The position numbers and the translations under genes were made by a program. Positions 8,168 to 17,519 of a stretch of 64,000 bases of DNA are shown here, piece after piece. Each line of letters begins with the position of its first letter. The stretch's first letter is position 1. Source of the DNA: Fodinibius sp036381435 (lineage in GTDB: Bacteria > Bacteroidota > Rhodothermia > Balneolales > Balneolaceae); contig DASVCW010000035.1 in NCBI GenBank assembly GCA_036381435.1, forward strand, positions 1 to 64,000, written 5' to 3'. A model generated the notes under the pieces. The model saw nothing but the letters and a program-made list of their open reading frames with translations, searched no databases and was not told where the DNA came from.

Positions 8168-9631
8168 TCAATCGTCGTCATCATCATCGTCGTCATCATC
8201 ATCATCTCTTCGTTCTGTTCGAAAGTCCCATTCAAAATCTTCATTCATCTTGTTGCCGGCTTCATCCTCCACTTCATCGGTGACAACAGCAAAATACCTT
8301 TCATCAAAATCAAGAGGTCCGGAAGGCGTAAATATGGCCGTAAAACCGGAATAACTCACCGAGCCGTCAATCGCACGAGTACTTCTGCCGGGTCCGTCTT
8401 CCATTACCATAAAAGTGGAACGGTTAATAGTTTCCGGATTCATGGCTTCACTAAAAGTAACGGCGATGATAACATCTATACCAACATCATTTGCTTTGTC
8501 ATTGGGATCGGCATCTATGATATCAGGAGGATTATCATCAGGATCATCTTCTGTTGAAAACTGCCATTCAAAATTGTCGGACAAATTATTTCCCGCCAGA
8601 TCTTCAATTTCATCAGAAACTCTCGCTGTATAGTTTTCTCCATATTCCAGATTTTCATCAGGTATAAAAGTGGCCGTGGTACCGGAATATTCTATCGAAC
8701 CCTCCACAGTATTAGAGCCTTGACTTAAGGTAAAAGTTGCGGTATTAACGGTTGATGGGTTTATCTCCTCATCAAAAGTAACGCTGACGGTCGTATTTAT
8801 ATCTACATCATCAGCATCTGCCTCAGGTTCAATGGAGCTAATTTCAGGAGCATCATCATCGGGATTTTCAATAGTTGTAAAACTCCAGCTGTAATTGGCT
8901 GCTAAAGTACGTCCGTTTACACTTTCTGCTCCTGTTGTGATGGTAGCGGTATACGTGTTACTATAACTCAGACTTTGTGACGGGATGAATGTAGCCGAAC
9001 TGTCGCTTGTGCTTACCGAACCGGGAATCGGATTTGTACCCTGTCTTAAAATGAAGGTTTCTTCGTTCAGGGTTGATGCGTTCATAGCCTCATTGAAATT
9101 AGCGGTAATTAGAGGAGCCAAGCTGATGTTTACGGTATCATCCGGCGGACTGGTAGAAATCACCTCAATATTTACTTCACCGGAATTGGTGGTATCTATT
9201 GTAGAAAAGCGCCAGACATAATTCTCGGGCATTTTAAAACCCATAGCGTCGGCCACATCGGTAGTGATCGTAGCAACATAAGTGCGACCACGTAAAAGGC
9301 TGTCCAGAGGTATAAAAGTGACCGTAGTACTGGTGAAAGTGACAATACCGGGAACGGGAGATGAATCTAACTGAAGATTAAAAGAAGTGGTATTAAAGGT
9401 TGTAGTATCCATTTCTTCACTGAAAGTGACGGTTAGCATTGCATCTAAAGCCACTTCTTCGGCATTATTTGCCGGATTGGTAGAAAGCACTTCAGGGGCG
9501 CCGGAAGAATCTGTGATACCTGTTCTGTTACAATTAACAGCGACAAATGCGGTTATCAGAACAATAGCCAGCATAAATTTTGCAAAATGCTTTTGCCGGA
9601 TAGATGTTATTTTTTTCTCCTGTTTCTTCAA
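8168..9631 (-). CDS. Lipoprotein with four Big_5 Ig-like domains and a poly-aspartate tail
   Basis: A 487-residue surface or periplasmic protein. An N-terminal hydrophobic segment ends in AVNCN, a plausible but non-ideal lipobox (Asn before the Cys). Four tandem Ig-like domains of about 105 residues follow, each opening with a form of STNPANNAEEV..VTFSEEMD and closing with a W-x-F-x-T strand, the pattern of the Big_5 (SbsA Ig-like) family. Such modules act as stalks or adhesion units. The protein ends with two arginines and twelve consecutive aspartates (codons 8171-8206), which could bind calcium; that is inference. The start is TTG preceded by a GAAAGAG stretch. No enzyme domain is visible. 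The adjacent plus-strand gene is divergent. Confidence 0.7.
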   Translation of the reverse strand: MKKQEKKITSIRQKHFAKFMLAIVLITAFVAVNCNRTGITDSSGAPEVLSTNPANNAEEVALDAMLTVTFSEEMDTTTFNTTSFNLQLDSSPVPGIVTFTSTTVTFIPLDSLLRGRTYVATITTDVADAMGFKMPENYVWRFSTIDTTNSGEVNIEVISTSPPDDTVNISLAPLITANFNEAMNASTLNEETFILRQGTNPIPGSVSTSDSSATFIPSQSLSYSNTYTATITTGAESVNGRTLAANYSWSFTTIENPDDDAPEISSIEPEADADDVDINTTVSVTFDEEINPSTVNTATFTLSQGSNTVEGSIEYSGTTATFIPDENLEYGENYTARVSDEIEDLAGNNLSDNFEWQFSTEDDPDDNPPDIIDADPNDKANDVGIDVIIAVTFSEAMNPETINRSTFMVMEDGPGRSTRAIDGSVSYSGFTAIFTPSGPLDFDERYFAVVTDEVEDEAGNKMNEDFEWDFRTERRDDDDDDDDDDDD

Positions 9632-9930
9632 TACACTCTTTCTTATAGATAGCTAATGAATTCATTAGTGTTAACAGGACAATAAATGTGCCAACTTATA
9701 TTTGAGAGCATAATTTGCCTTTCGATAACTTAAACAAAAACGAATGCCCTTAAATGATGTAACGAATATTCTCAAAGCAAAACGAATTCGTGTAAAATGT
9801 GTACGCATAAGGGGTTTTAAGAGCGATACGAATTGGAACTTATAATCAGTATTAACAGTTGGATAAATGAATTATCGACTTAGTTCTTAATTACTAAAGT
9901 AAGTCAAAACTATAAAAGAAGGAGAGGATT
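9632..9930. other. Divergent intergenic region without gene
   Basis: About 300 bases between the TTG start of the Ig-like lipoprotein and the next plus-strand gene. It is AT-rich and has no open frame I trust. A TATATTTG box at 9697-9704 resembles a Bacteroidota -7 element but lacks a matching -33 box and is far from the gene. A strong ribosome site (AAGGAGAGG) immediately precedes the downstream ATG. Confidence 0.4.
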
Positions 9931-10209
9931 ATGGCAGACCAAAAAAATACAACCGACCATGATGTTATAAAGAAATGGGCTGAAAGCAGAGATGGAAAGC
10001 CGGCAGTTATTGTTAATAAAGGAGAAAAGACAGAGCTCTTAAGAATAAATTTTCCGGGATACTCTGAAGATAATCTGGAAGAAATTGATTGGGATAAGTG
10101 GTTCGATATTTTCGACAGCCGAGACCTGGCGCTTATTTACCAGGAAAAAACAAAAGACGGAAAAACAAGTAATTTTAATAAGCTTGTAAGCCGTGACAAT
10201 GTAAGCTGA
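9931..10209 (+). CDS. Small conserved hypothetical protein
   Basis: A 92-residue soluble acidic protein. It resembles a widespread family of small proteins, sometimes mislabelled as glucan-branching enzyme, with the features KKWAESRDGKPAVI, LLRINFPGY, a WDKWFDIFDSRDLALIYQ helix and a FNKLVSRD end. I recognise this pattern from memory; no enzyme motif is visible and the role is unknown. The ATG has a strong AAGGAGAGG ribosome site. A small membrane protein follows after 19 bases, probably in the same transcript. Confidence 0.75.
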   Translation: MADQKNTTDHDVIKKWAESRDGKPAVIVNKGEKTELLRINFPGYSEDNLEEIDWDKWFDIFDSRDLALIYQEKTKDGKTSNFNKLVSRDNVS

Positions 10210-10228
10210 AACAAAGAAAGGTTTTTCG

Positions 10229-10624
10229 GTGCCGACAAAAATGAAATCATCCGGAAAAGTAAACTACCTGACTATTGCCCAAGGTATCTATTTCTTTATT
10301 ACAGGTATTTGGCCCATCCTTCATATAGAAAGTTTTATAGCTGTAACAGGCCCCAAAACGGATATATGGCTTGTTAAGACTGTAGGAATGCTGGCACTGG
10401 CTATCGGAGTCGGTTTGCTGGCAGCAGGAATTAAGCGCCAACTTTCACTGCCTTTAGTCCTGATAGCAGCTGGTTCCGCATTCGGTTTCGCTCTGGTTGA
10501 TATCATCTATGTTTGGAAAGCTGTGATAGATCCTATCTATTTACTGGACGCGTTTATTGAGCTTATACTGCTTGTTTTTTGGCTGGTACTCATGTTTAAG
10601 CCGAGGCACCGCGAGTTGTTTTAA
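10229..10624 (+). CDS. Small four-helix membrane protein, function unknown
   Basis: 131 residues with four predicted membrane helices (about 14-32, 48-66, 74-93, 103-122) and a basic C-terminus (KPRHREL). No catalytic motif is seen. GTG is chosen as start because AAAGAAAGG lies about eight bases upstream; an in-frame ATG four codons later is the alternative. It is probably co-transcribed with the preceding small soluble gene. I do not recognise the family with confidence. Confidence 0.65.
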   Translation: MPTKMKSSGKVNYLTIAQGIYFFITGIWPILHIESFIAVTGPKTDIWLVKTVGMLALAIGVGLLAAGIKRQLSLPLVLIAAGSAFGFALVDIIYVWKAVIDPIYLLDAFIELILLVFWLVLMFKPRHRELF

Positions 10625-10847
10625 TTAAAGTGGTATAGCCAGCTTGTATCGGGAAGGGAGGGGCCGGGGTACTCTTTTGCAGGAAAGGCTGTTTAATGGA
10701 ATCATTATTTCCTTATCTCGAACTGACGATAATTAAAATTGACTAACCTCAACCGAGTAGCTATTCACCCTTAGCTAATTATTCAAAAATTCGCGCAAAT
10801 TTTGTACCTTTCAGGGCTTGAAACTTCAACCAACAAAGGATATTACT

Positions 10848-13800
10848 ATGCCCCAGGATACGATGACATCAAAAAAGAGCACAGCTAAGACTGCTGAGAA
10901 GGATTCTAAGGCTAAAAAATCCGGCAGGCCTGATGTCTATCAATCCGAGCATAAAATTCGTTTTGTAACTTCTGCCAGTTTATTCGATGGTCATGATGCC
11001 GCCATTAATATCATGCGTCGTATTCTGCAGAGCAGCGGGGCAGAGGTAATCCATTTAGGGCATAACCGTTCCGTTCAGGAAATTGTGGACTGCGCCATTC
11101 AGGAAGATGCACAGGGCATTGCTATCAGCTCTTATCAGGGTGGACACATGGAGTATTTCAAGTATATGGTTGACCTGCTTGAAGAACGCGGTGCTTCACA
11201 TATCAATGTATTTGGCGGTGGCGGTGGCGTGATTGTGAACGATGAAATTGAAGAACTTCACAATTCCGGTGTATGCCGTATTTTTTCGGTTGAGGATGGA
11301 AGCAAAATGGGTCTGCAGGGCATGATCAACTTCATGCTTGAAAAATGCGATTTTGATACTGCAGAAATTGAACCGGTTGACGCGCAAAAAATTGTTGAAA
11401 AAGATGCTAAAACCATTGCCCGCTGCATTTCGGCGCTGGAGAATAAGCACGATGATATTATAAAATTCGAAGATGGAAAGTTATTCGACGGCAAAGGAAA
11501 CATCATTCCGGCTCAAAAAAACGGGCATCCCATTCCGCTAATTGGTATTACCGGGACCGGGGGGGCAGGTAAAAGTTCGCTCACCGATGAGCTTGTCCGT
11601 CGCTTTTTAACGGAATTCAAAGACATCAACATAGCTGTTATTTCCATTGATCCTTCCAAGATAAGGACCGGCGGCGCGTTACTGGGTGATCGTATCAGGA
11701 TGAATAGCATTGACCCTGAGCACGTTTTTATGCGCAGCCTGGCGACCCGTGCCAGCAACCGCGCTACGAGCTCCTCCGTGAAAGGGGCCATCGAAATTTG
11801 CAAAACGGCGGGCTTTGATCTCGTGATCGTCGAAACCAGCGGAATCGGCCAGAGTGATTCTGAGATTGTGAATATTTCCGATATCCCAATGTATGTGATG
11901 ACCAGTGAATACGGCGCGGCCACGCAGCTTGAAAAAATTAATATGCTGGATCTGGCGGAGTTCGTGGTGCTCAACAAGTTCGAGAAAAAAGGCTCTCTTG
12001 ATGCCCTTCGGGATGTTCGCAAGCAGATAAAACGAAATCGCGGGGCGTGGGATTTGAAACCCGAAAATATGCCTGTCTATCCCACTATTGCCGCCCAGTT
12101 TAATGATGAAGGCGTAGACCGGCTCTTCAAAGCACTGACCGACAAAATAAACGAGCATTACAGCCTTAACTGGGAGACCTCACTCTACACCAATCCTGAG
12201 CCTGCCGAAGATATTCAGGCACAGGCTATCATTCCGGGGAAACGACAGCGCTATCTTTCTGATATTTCCGAAAGCATTCGTGATTATCACCAGTGGGCTG
12301 AAGATCAATCCGAAATTGCCGCCAAACTGGACCAGGTTGAAGGGACTATTGATCAGCTTGAACGTTGGGAGCCGGAGGACAAAGAGAAATTCCAGAACAA
12401 TCTCGATGAGATGCGTAAGCACTGGCTCAGCAAGCTTGATGCCCGCTGTAAGAAAATTCTGGACGGCTGGAATGAACTATATGAAGAGTACCGGCAGGAG
12501 TCGGTTGATGTACAGATCCGTAATAAAACATTCAAGAATGAAATGTACCGGGAGTCACTGAGCGGATTGCAAATTCCCCGTGTTGCGCTGCCCAAGACCA
12601 AACACAAAGGCGAGCAGCTTAAATTTGCGCTGAAAGAAAATTTGCCTGGCTATTATCCGTTTACAGCCGGTGTATTTCCGTTTAAGAGGGAGGGAGAAGA
12701 TCCCACGCGCATGTTTGCGGGAGAAGGAACGCCCGAGCGAACCAACAAACGGTTTCATTATCTGAGTGAAGGGATGCCCGCAGCGCGACTCTCAACCGCT
12801 TTTGATTCCGTAACCCTTTACGGCGAAGATCCCGATCATCGCCCCGATATCTACGGGAAAGTAGGAAATTCGGGCGTCAGCATCTGTACGCTTGATGATA
12901 TGAAAAAGCTTTATTCCGGCTTTGAACTGACCTCCCGGAAGACTTCCGTTTCAATGACGATTAATGGCCCCGCGCCGATGATTCTGGCGATGTTTATGAA
13001 CACAGCTATTGACCAGGAGGTAGAACGCTGGCTCAAAGAAAATGGTAAATGGGAAGAAGCGAAGAAAAAAATCGGCAAGTATTTTGAAGAAAGGGGAGTA
13101 AAAGCACCTCAATATAGCGGCGAATTACCGTCGACGAATGATGAATTTGGATTGGGACTGCTGGGAGTCACCGGTGATAAATTGATTCCTGAAGAAACGT
13201 ATAATGAAATCAAAGAAAAAGCACTTTCGGTAGTTCGCGGTACGGTTCAGGCCGATATTCTGAAGGAAGACCAGGCGCAAAATACCTGCATTTTTTCCAC
13301 TGAATTTGCGCTTAAAATGATGGGTGATATTCAACAATACTTCACTGATCATAAGGTGAGGAATTACTATTCCGTTTCTATCTCGGGATATCATATTGCA
13401 GAGGCGGGGGCGAATCCCATCACCCAGGCAGCTTTCACGCTGGCAAACGGATTCACTTATGTCGAGTATTACCTTTCCCGGGGAATGGATGTGGACACTT
13501 TTGCCCATAACTTATCTTTCTTTTTCAGCAATGGATTGGATCCCGAATATGCCGTTATAGGGCGAGTAGCCCGACGTATTTGGGCGGTCGCAATGCGCGA
13601 AAAATATGGAGCGGGTGAGCGGTCGCAGAAGCTGAAATATCATATTCAAACCAGTGGACGTTCGTTGCACGCACAGGAAATTCAGTTCAACGATATTCGT
13701 ACTACACTGCAGGCTCTGCTTGCCATTTATGATAACTGTAATTCGCTTCACACGAATGCTTACGATGAGGCGATCACCACACCGACTGAAGAATCGGTTC

Positions 13801-14345
13801 GCCGGGCACTGGCAATTCAGTTGATCATTAATAAAGAGATGGGAACGGCTAAAAATGAAAACATCAACCAGGGTTCTTATTTTATTGAAGAGATGACGGA
13901 TCTTGTTGAAGAAGCGATTTTATCTGAGTTTGATCGCCTGACCGAACGCGGAGGCGTGCTCGGAGCGATGGAGAATATGTATCAGCGGGGCAAAATTCAG
14001 GATGAAAGCCTGTATTACGAGTCCAAAAAACACAGCGGCGAGCTGCCCATTATCGGTGTGAATACCTTTACCGGTGGTGAAGATCATGAGGGTGAGGAAG
14101 AAGACCATAAGGTAGATTTAATCCGTTCAACCCGGGAAGAGAAAGAGCAACAGATCAAAAATGTTGAAGCATTCTGGAATCGAAATGAAGGGGAGGCCGA
14201 AAAGGCCCTCGAACGGCTTAAAGAAGTAGCCCGAAATGACGGAAATACTTTTGAAGAACTTATGGAGACCGTAAAAGTGGCTTCATTAGGGCAAATTTCC
14301 CGTGCACTTTATGAAGTGGGCGGGCAGTATCGCAGGAATATGTAG
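10848..14345 (+). CDS. icmF: Fused isobutyryl-CoA mutase IcmF
   Basis: Adenosylcobalamin-dependent mutase interconverting isobutyryl-CoA and butyryl-CoA, with its own G-protein chaperone. Three parts are visible in order: a B12-binding domain with the base-off motif DGHDAA, a MeaB-type GTPase with P-loop GTGGAGKSS near residue 235, and the large mutase barrel from about 560 on. Two positions separate this activity from methylmalonyl-CoA mutase: the Tyr of RQYAGF is Phe610 here (AGVFPF), and the Arg of VRNTYIF is Gln811 (AQNTCIF), as in isobutyryl-CoA mutases. Length is 1165 residues, slightly longer than usual. ATG 10848 is chosen for its AAAGGA site seven bases upstream; an upstream TTG is less likely. 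It ends at a strong two-way terminator. The B12 it needs probably comes through the btu genes further along. Confidence 0.93.
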   Translation: MPQDTMTSKKSTAKTAEKDSKAKKSGRPDVYQSEHKIRFVTSASLFDGHDAAINIMRRILQSSGAEVIHLGHNRSVQEIVDCAIQEDAQGIAISSYQGGHMEYFKYMVDLLEERGASHINVFGGGGGVIVNDEIEELHNSGVCRIFSVEDGSKMGLQGMINFMLEKCDFDTAEIEPVDAQKIVEKDAKTIARCISALENKHDDIIKFEDGKLFDGKGNIIPAQKNGHPIPLIGITGTGGAGKSSLTDELVRRFLTEFKDINIAVISIDPSKIRTGGALLGDRIRMNSIDPEHVFMRSLATRASNRATSSSVKGAIEICKTAGFDLVIVETSGIGQSDSEIVNISDIPMYVMTSEYGAATQLEKINMLDLAEFVVLNKFEKKGSLDALRDVRKQIKRNRGAWDLKPENMPVYPTIAAQFNDEGVDRLFKALTDKINEHYSLNWETSLYTNPEPAEDIQAQAIIPGKRQRYLSDISESIRDYHQWAEDQSEIAAKLDQVEGTIDQLERWEPEDKEKFQNNLDEMRKHWLSKLDARCKKILDGWNELYEEYRQESVDVQIRNKTFKNEMYRESLSGLQIPRVALPKTKHKGEQLKFALKENLPGYYPFTAGVFPFKREGEDPTRMFAGEGTPERTNKRFHYLSEGMPAARLSTAFDSVTLYGEDPDHRPDIYGKVGNSGVSICTLDDMKKLYSGFELTSRKTSVSMTINGPAPMILAMFMNTAIDQEVERWLKENGKWEEAKKKIGKYFEERGVKAPQYSGELPSTNDEFGLGLLGVTGDKLIPEETYNEIKEKALSVVRGTVQADILKEDQAQNTCIFSTEFALKMMGDIQQYFTDHKVRNYYSVSISGYHIAEAGANPITQAAFTLANGFTYVEYYLSRGMDVDTFAHNLSFFFSNGLDPEYAVIGRVARRIWAVAMREKYGAGERSQKLKYHIQTSGRSLHAQEIQFNDIRTTLQALLAIYDNCNSLHTNAYDEAITTPTEESVRRALAIQLIINKEMGTAKNENINQGSYFIEEMTDLVEEAILSEFDRLTERGGVLGAMENMYQRGKIQDESLYYESKKHSGELPIIGVNTFTGGEDHEGEEEDHKVDLIRSTREEKEQQIKNVEAFWNRNEGEAEKALERLKEVARNDGNTFEELMETVKVASLGQISRALYEVGGQYRRNM

Positions 14346-14410
14346 GGCAGAAGTGAGATGCGAGACGATGCCTTAAAAATGATGCGAAAAGGGTATTTTG
14401 TCCCAAAAGA

Positions 14411-14446
14411 AAAAGGCGATCAATGTAATAATTGATCGCCTTTTTT
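14411..14446. terminator. Bidirectional rho-independent terminator
   Basis: A perfect 14-base-pair stem, AAAAGGCGATCAAT paired with ATTGATCGCCTTTT around the loop GTAATA, with T-runs on both strands. It separates the convergent icmF and YfgM-like genes and can end both transcripts. Confidence 0.92.
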
Positions 14447-14461
14447 AAATTTCTACTTATT

Positions 14462-15148
14462 CTATTCTGCCGCTGCAAGCATTCCGAGCAAGCGCTGAGC
14501 TTCAGCCACTTGAGGGCTGCTTGAATAGTTATTAATAACCCTTTCAGCATATTCTTGAGCAGCAGCCTGATTTCCGGCATCATAAAATGCGTTAGCCGCT
14601 TCGAGATAATTATAAGGGGTAGTGGAATCGTTTTGATCCCATTCTGCAGCTTTTACAAAGATATCTGCTGCCTGAGCATGGTTCCCCATTGCCGTTAGCA
14701 AAACACCATGGAAAGAGATCGGGCCGACTCCCATGATACCTTCGGGCACTTCAAATTCTTTTATATACTCTAATGCCTGCTCAAAATTTCCCAAATTATA
14801 TTCAGCCACAGCCGCGTAATAACGTGCTAAATTAGCGGCATCGGTCCCTGAGTAATTGGCGATGATCTGCTGGAAACCAACAGTGAAATCAGCCTTAGAA
14901 CCTGTTAAAGCCTCCTGGTAATTGCCTCGCATGTAATCTTGCGTAGCATGGGCCATTAATCTCTGGGCTTCATTTTCCTGAGTGCTGGAGTAGTAATAAT
15001 AGCCGACTGCTCCGCCAATGATTACAATCAAGGCAATAAATCCCCCGATTACAGCTGCTTTATTGTTGTCATAAAAACTTTGGGTTCTGGAAAATGTTTC
15101 CAATAATGGATCTCGTTCCAGTTCTTGCCTTGCCTGTTTATTTACCAT
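14462..15148 (-). CDS. YfgM-like TPR membrane-anchored protein
   Basis: 228 residues. A cytoplasmic start of about 32 residues is followed by one membrane helix (about 33-55, ending GYYYYSS) and a periplasmic region of TPR-like helix pairs (YYAAVAEYNLGNFEQALEYI, LEAANAFYDAGNQAAAQEYA). This is the layout of YfgM, an accessory factor that contacts the Sec translocon and chaperones; the exact role here is inference. It is the last gene of ymdB-lolD-this gene, 67 bases after lolD, and ends at the shared terminator with icmF. Confidence 0.7.
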   Translation of the reverse strand: MVNKQARQELERDPLLETFSRTQSFYDNNKAAVIGGFIALIVIIGGAVGYYYYSSTQENEAQRLMAHATQDYMRGNYQEALTGSKADFTVGFQQIIANYSGTDAANLARYYAAVAEYNLGNFEQALEYIKEFEVPEGIMGVGPISFHGVLLTAMGNHAQAADIFVKAAEWDQNDSTTPYNYLEAANAFYDAGNQAAAQEYAERVINNYSSSPQVAEAQRLLGMLAAAE

Positions 15149-15215
15149 AATTCACTGTTATTAATCTTAATTTTTGCACCGCTTAAAATATGATTGTTTT
15201 CACTGAGAGTAAAAT

Positions 15216-15896
15216 TTAAAGTGCATGTAACTTGCCTTTTGTGAGCTCATAAATTACATCGGAGCGGCGGGCAATATCTTTTTCATGAGTGATTAAAAGA
15301 ATACTTACTCCTTCTTTTTCTCTCAAGTTAAAAAGTTGCTGAAGCAGGATGTCTGTATTTTTTTCATCCAGGTTACCGGTAGGCTCATCGGCAAGAATTA
15401 AATCGGGTTTGTTCATGAGCGCGCGAGCCATGGCAACACGTTGCTGCTCACCGCCCGAAAGCTGGGTAGGACGATGTCCCGCCCGTCCCGGGATTCCAAA
15501 ATCCTCGAGTAATTCGTTTGCCCGTATTTTTGCTTTTTCCTGTGATTCGCCCCGAATCAAAGCCGGCATCATGATATTTTCAATGGCGGTAAACTCAGGC
15601 AGCAGGTGATGAAACTGAAAAACAAAGCCAAGGCGTTGATTTCGAAATACTGCCAGGTCTTCCTGCTTCATCGAATAGATAGCCTTGCCTTCCCAATTCA
15701 CCGTCCCTGAATCAGGGTGATCTAAACCGCCAAGAATGTGAAGCAAAGTACTTTTTCCGCTTCCGCTGGCGCCAACGACGGTAATAATAGAGCCTTTTTC
15801 AATCGAAATGGAAGTATCCTGAAGTACAGTCAGCGCTTCATTTCCGTTTTCAGCGGCGTATGTTTTGGTGAGATTTTTTGCTTCTAAAATAGGCAT
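15216..15896 (-). CDS. lolD: LolD-type ABC transporter ATPase
   Basis: A 226-residue stand-alone ATPase of the MacB/LolD type, which power lipoprotein release or other envelope tasks from the inner membrane. Visible motifs: Walker A GASGSGKST, Q-loop QFHHLLPEFTA, signature LSGGEQQR, Walker B LILADEPTGNLD and the switch histidine in ITHEKD. The QFHHLLPEF segment and the NMMP-like run after it are typical of LolD. No LolC/E-type membrane partner lies next to it; it follows ymdB by three bases. Assignment to LolD rather than FtsE or MacB is likely but depends on finding that partner elsewhere. Confidence 0.82.
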   Translation of the reverse strand: MPILEAKNLTKTYAAENGNEALTVLQDTSISIEKGSIITVVGASGSGKSTLLHILGGLDHPDSGTVNWEGKAIYSMKQEDLAVFRNQRLGFVFQFHHLLPEFTAIENIMMPALIRGESQEKAKIRANELLEDFGIPGRAGHRPTQLSGGEQQRVAMARALMNKPDLILADEPTGNLDEKNTDILLQQLFNLREKEGVSILLITHEKDIARRSDVIYELTKGKLHAL

Positions 15897-15899
15897 GTA

Positions 15900-16721
15900 T
15901 CACTCTTCAAGGTTATTGGATTGAAAGGAAGGATAAATAACAGGTTCGATATATTCACATTTTGCCGTTTCAACATCCACTTTCGCGAAAATAGCACAAA
16001 GGTGGTTATTGCCGTTGGCAAGTTTATAGCGGTGAGGCGTTCCGAGTTTAAATCGCTTCATCGAAGTATTTTTATCCATTCCCAAAACAGAATCAAACGA
16101 GCCTGTCATACCCACATCGCTGATATAGCCCATGCCTTTGGGGAAAATTCGAGCGTCATTAGTCGGGACATGTGTGTGGGTTCCCACAAATACAGAAATG
16201 TTACCATCAAGATGCCAGGCCAGGGCCAGTTTTTCGGCGGTTGCTTCAGCATGGAAATCAACAAAAATGAGATCGGTTTCCTCTTTCATTCGTTCAATTA
16301 CCCAGTCGGCTGTTGAAAAAGGATCATCAATGGCTTGCATGAAAGTACGTCCCTGAAGATTCAGTACGCCAATTTTAAGAGCATGGCCGGGAACATCATA
16401 AACGCCAAATCCATAGCCGGGATTGCCTCGGGGGTAGTTCATGGGACGCAAAATATTGCTGTCCGTTTTCATATAGTCGAATACTTTCCATTTGGCGAAA
16501 GAATGATTTCCGCCGGTAATGACATTCACTCCAAGATCATAGAGCCGTGAAATGATGGAACGATTAATACCTTTACCTTCGTGTGAATTTTCCCCGTTGG
16601 CAATCACAAAGTCGGGCTCGTGTTTCTTTATTAAGCTGGGCAGAATGGTTTCAAGCAAACTGAGCCCTGGTTCACCGACAATATCACCCACAAAAAGTAT
16701 ATTGACTAATTTCTTTGACAT
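15900..16721 (-). CDS. ymdB: YmdB-family metallophosphoesterase (TIGR00282)
   Basis: A 273-residue dinuclear-metal phosphoesterase. Metal-binding motifs appear in order: GDIVGEPG, ANGENSHEGKG, GGNHSF, DFHAEATAEK and GTHTHVPTND. YmdB of Bacillus hydrolyses 2',3'-cyclic nucleotides and affects biofilm and sporulation gene expression; the Bacteroidota version is less studied. It is the first gene of a short operon with lolD and the YfgM-like gene. Length fits the family. Confidence 0.85.
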   Translation of the reverse strand: MSKKLVNILFVGDIVGEPGLSLLETILPSLIKKHEPDFVIANGENSHEGKGINRSIISRLYDLGVNVITGGNHSFAKWKVFDYMKTDSNILRPMNYPRGNPGYGFGVYDVPGHALKIGVLNLQGRTFMQAIDDPFSTADWVIERMKEETDLIFVDFHAEATAEKLALAWHLDGNISVFVGTHTHVPTNDARIFPKGMGYISDVGMTGSFDSVLGMDKNTSMKRFKLGTPHRYKLANGNNHLCAIFAKVDVETAKCEYIEPVIYPSFQSNNLEE

Positions 16722-16873
16722 GTTGAGAATTATTAAAGCAAAATCTCTGAATGGAAGCCCTTAAGGTAAGGAATATAACGGCTTTCTCTGAATTGGATTT
16801 GGGACTTAAACGTCTTTAATCAAAAGTTTTTATCAGATGTAAAGAAAGGGTGAAAACTATAAAGTGACCTACA

Positions 16874-16927
16874 AATATTGCGTATTGCGTAGTTCGTATT
16901 ATCTGGAAGGTTCTAATACGCAATATT
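16874..16927. repeat. AATACGCAATATT inverted repeat downstream of zapA
   Basis: A perfect 13-base inverted repeat (AATATTGCGTATT and AATACGCAATATT) about 28 bases apart. It lies between the end of the pheT-zapA unit and ymdB. A related ATACGCAAT palindrome is found at 21663-21718. It may form a transcript-end hairpin. Confidence 0.6.
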
Positions 16928-16962
16928 TAGTAATTTCTAACTCAAAAGCGGTTTATCCTTTC

Positions 16963-17256
16963 TCACCCCTTAACCTCTTCAATAAACTCTTCGAGTGATT
17001 TATTCACATCCTGCAAAACTTTGTCTTCCTGCTGGCTTAACTCACGGTTACGCCTGCGTTCTTCGAAAAGTTCTTCGGCAATGCTCAGAGCTGCCAAAAC
17101 CATCACCGTAGTATCCGGTTGTTTGTTGAGTTCCTTTTTATACTGGCGAAACTTTTCATCCACATACTGCGATATCCGCATCATCGCATCTACTTCAGAA
17201 TCTTCGACTTTTAGCGGATATTGTTTACCAAGGATGGTGATTTTGATTGATTTCAT
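16963..17256 (-). CDS. zapA: Cell division protein ZapA
   Basis: A 97-residue protein of the ZapA family, which cross-links FtsZ filaments at the division ring. The N-terminal KSIKITILGKQYPLKVEDSE strand pair and the long C-terminal coiled coil (RRRNRELSQQEDKVLQDVNK) are typical. The start overlaps the stop of the upstream coiled-coil gene (ATGA), so translation is probably coupled. This pair follows pheT, a neighbourhood often kept in Bacteroidota. Confidence 0.85.
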   Translation of the reverse strand: MKSIKITILGKQYPLKVEDSEVDAMMRISQYVDEKFRQYKKELNKQPDTTVMVLAALSIAEELFEERRRNRELSQQEDKVLQDVNKSLEEFIEEVKG

Positions 17257-17510
17257 GCCTTTTCCTCCAGATGATTATCGATCTTAGAAATCAATCCCAA
17301 TACCTGATGACGAAGAGCTATACGCTCGGACTCTGAGATAGCAGAATAAATATCACTCTGCCCATCCTGGATCTCCTCCAGTTTAGACCGAAGCTTGCTA
17401 TTTTCTCTTTTGAGCTCCTTAAGTTGTCCGTTCAGGGAATTAATTTCCTCCCTCACCTGATCGAGCAACTCATGAAACCGCTCGTGATATGGACTTTCGT
17501 TCGTTAACAT
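17253..17510 (-). CDS. Small coiled-coil protein, ZapB-like by context
   Basis: 85 residues that are mostly one coiled coil (heptads through VREEINSLNGQLKELKREN and SKLRSKLEEI) with a short helical end. It sits nine bases after the pheT stop and overlaps zapA by four bases. Size, coiled coil and partner suggest a ZapB-like division factor, but sequence alone cannot prove homology. Confidence 0.6.
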   Translation of the reverse strand: MLTNESPYHERFHELLDQVREEINSLNGQLKELKRENSKLRSKLEEIQDGQSDIYSAISESERIALRHQVLGLISKIDNHLEEKA

Positions 17511-17519
17511 CTCCTAAAT

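Noticed and set aside
8117..9656. Several plus-strand frames opposite the Ig-like lipoprotein
   Set aside because: They are shadows of the repeated minus-strand gene, whose domain pattern is clear.
9905..9912. Minus-strand -7 box TAGTTTTG for the Ig-like lipoprotein
   Set aside because: No -33 box at proper spacing, and it would lie over 270 bases from the start inside the divergent gene's leader.
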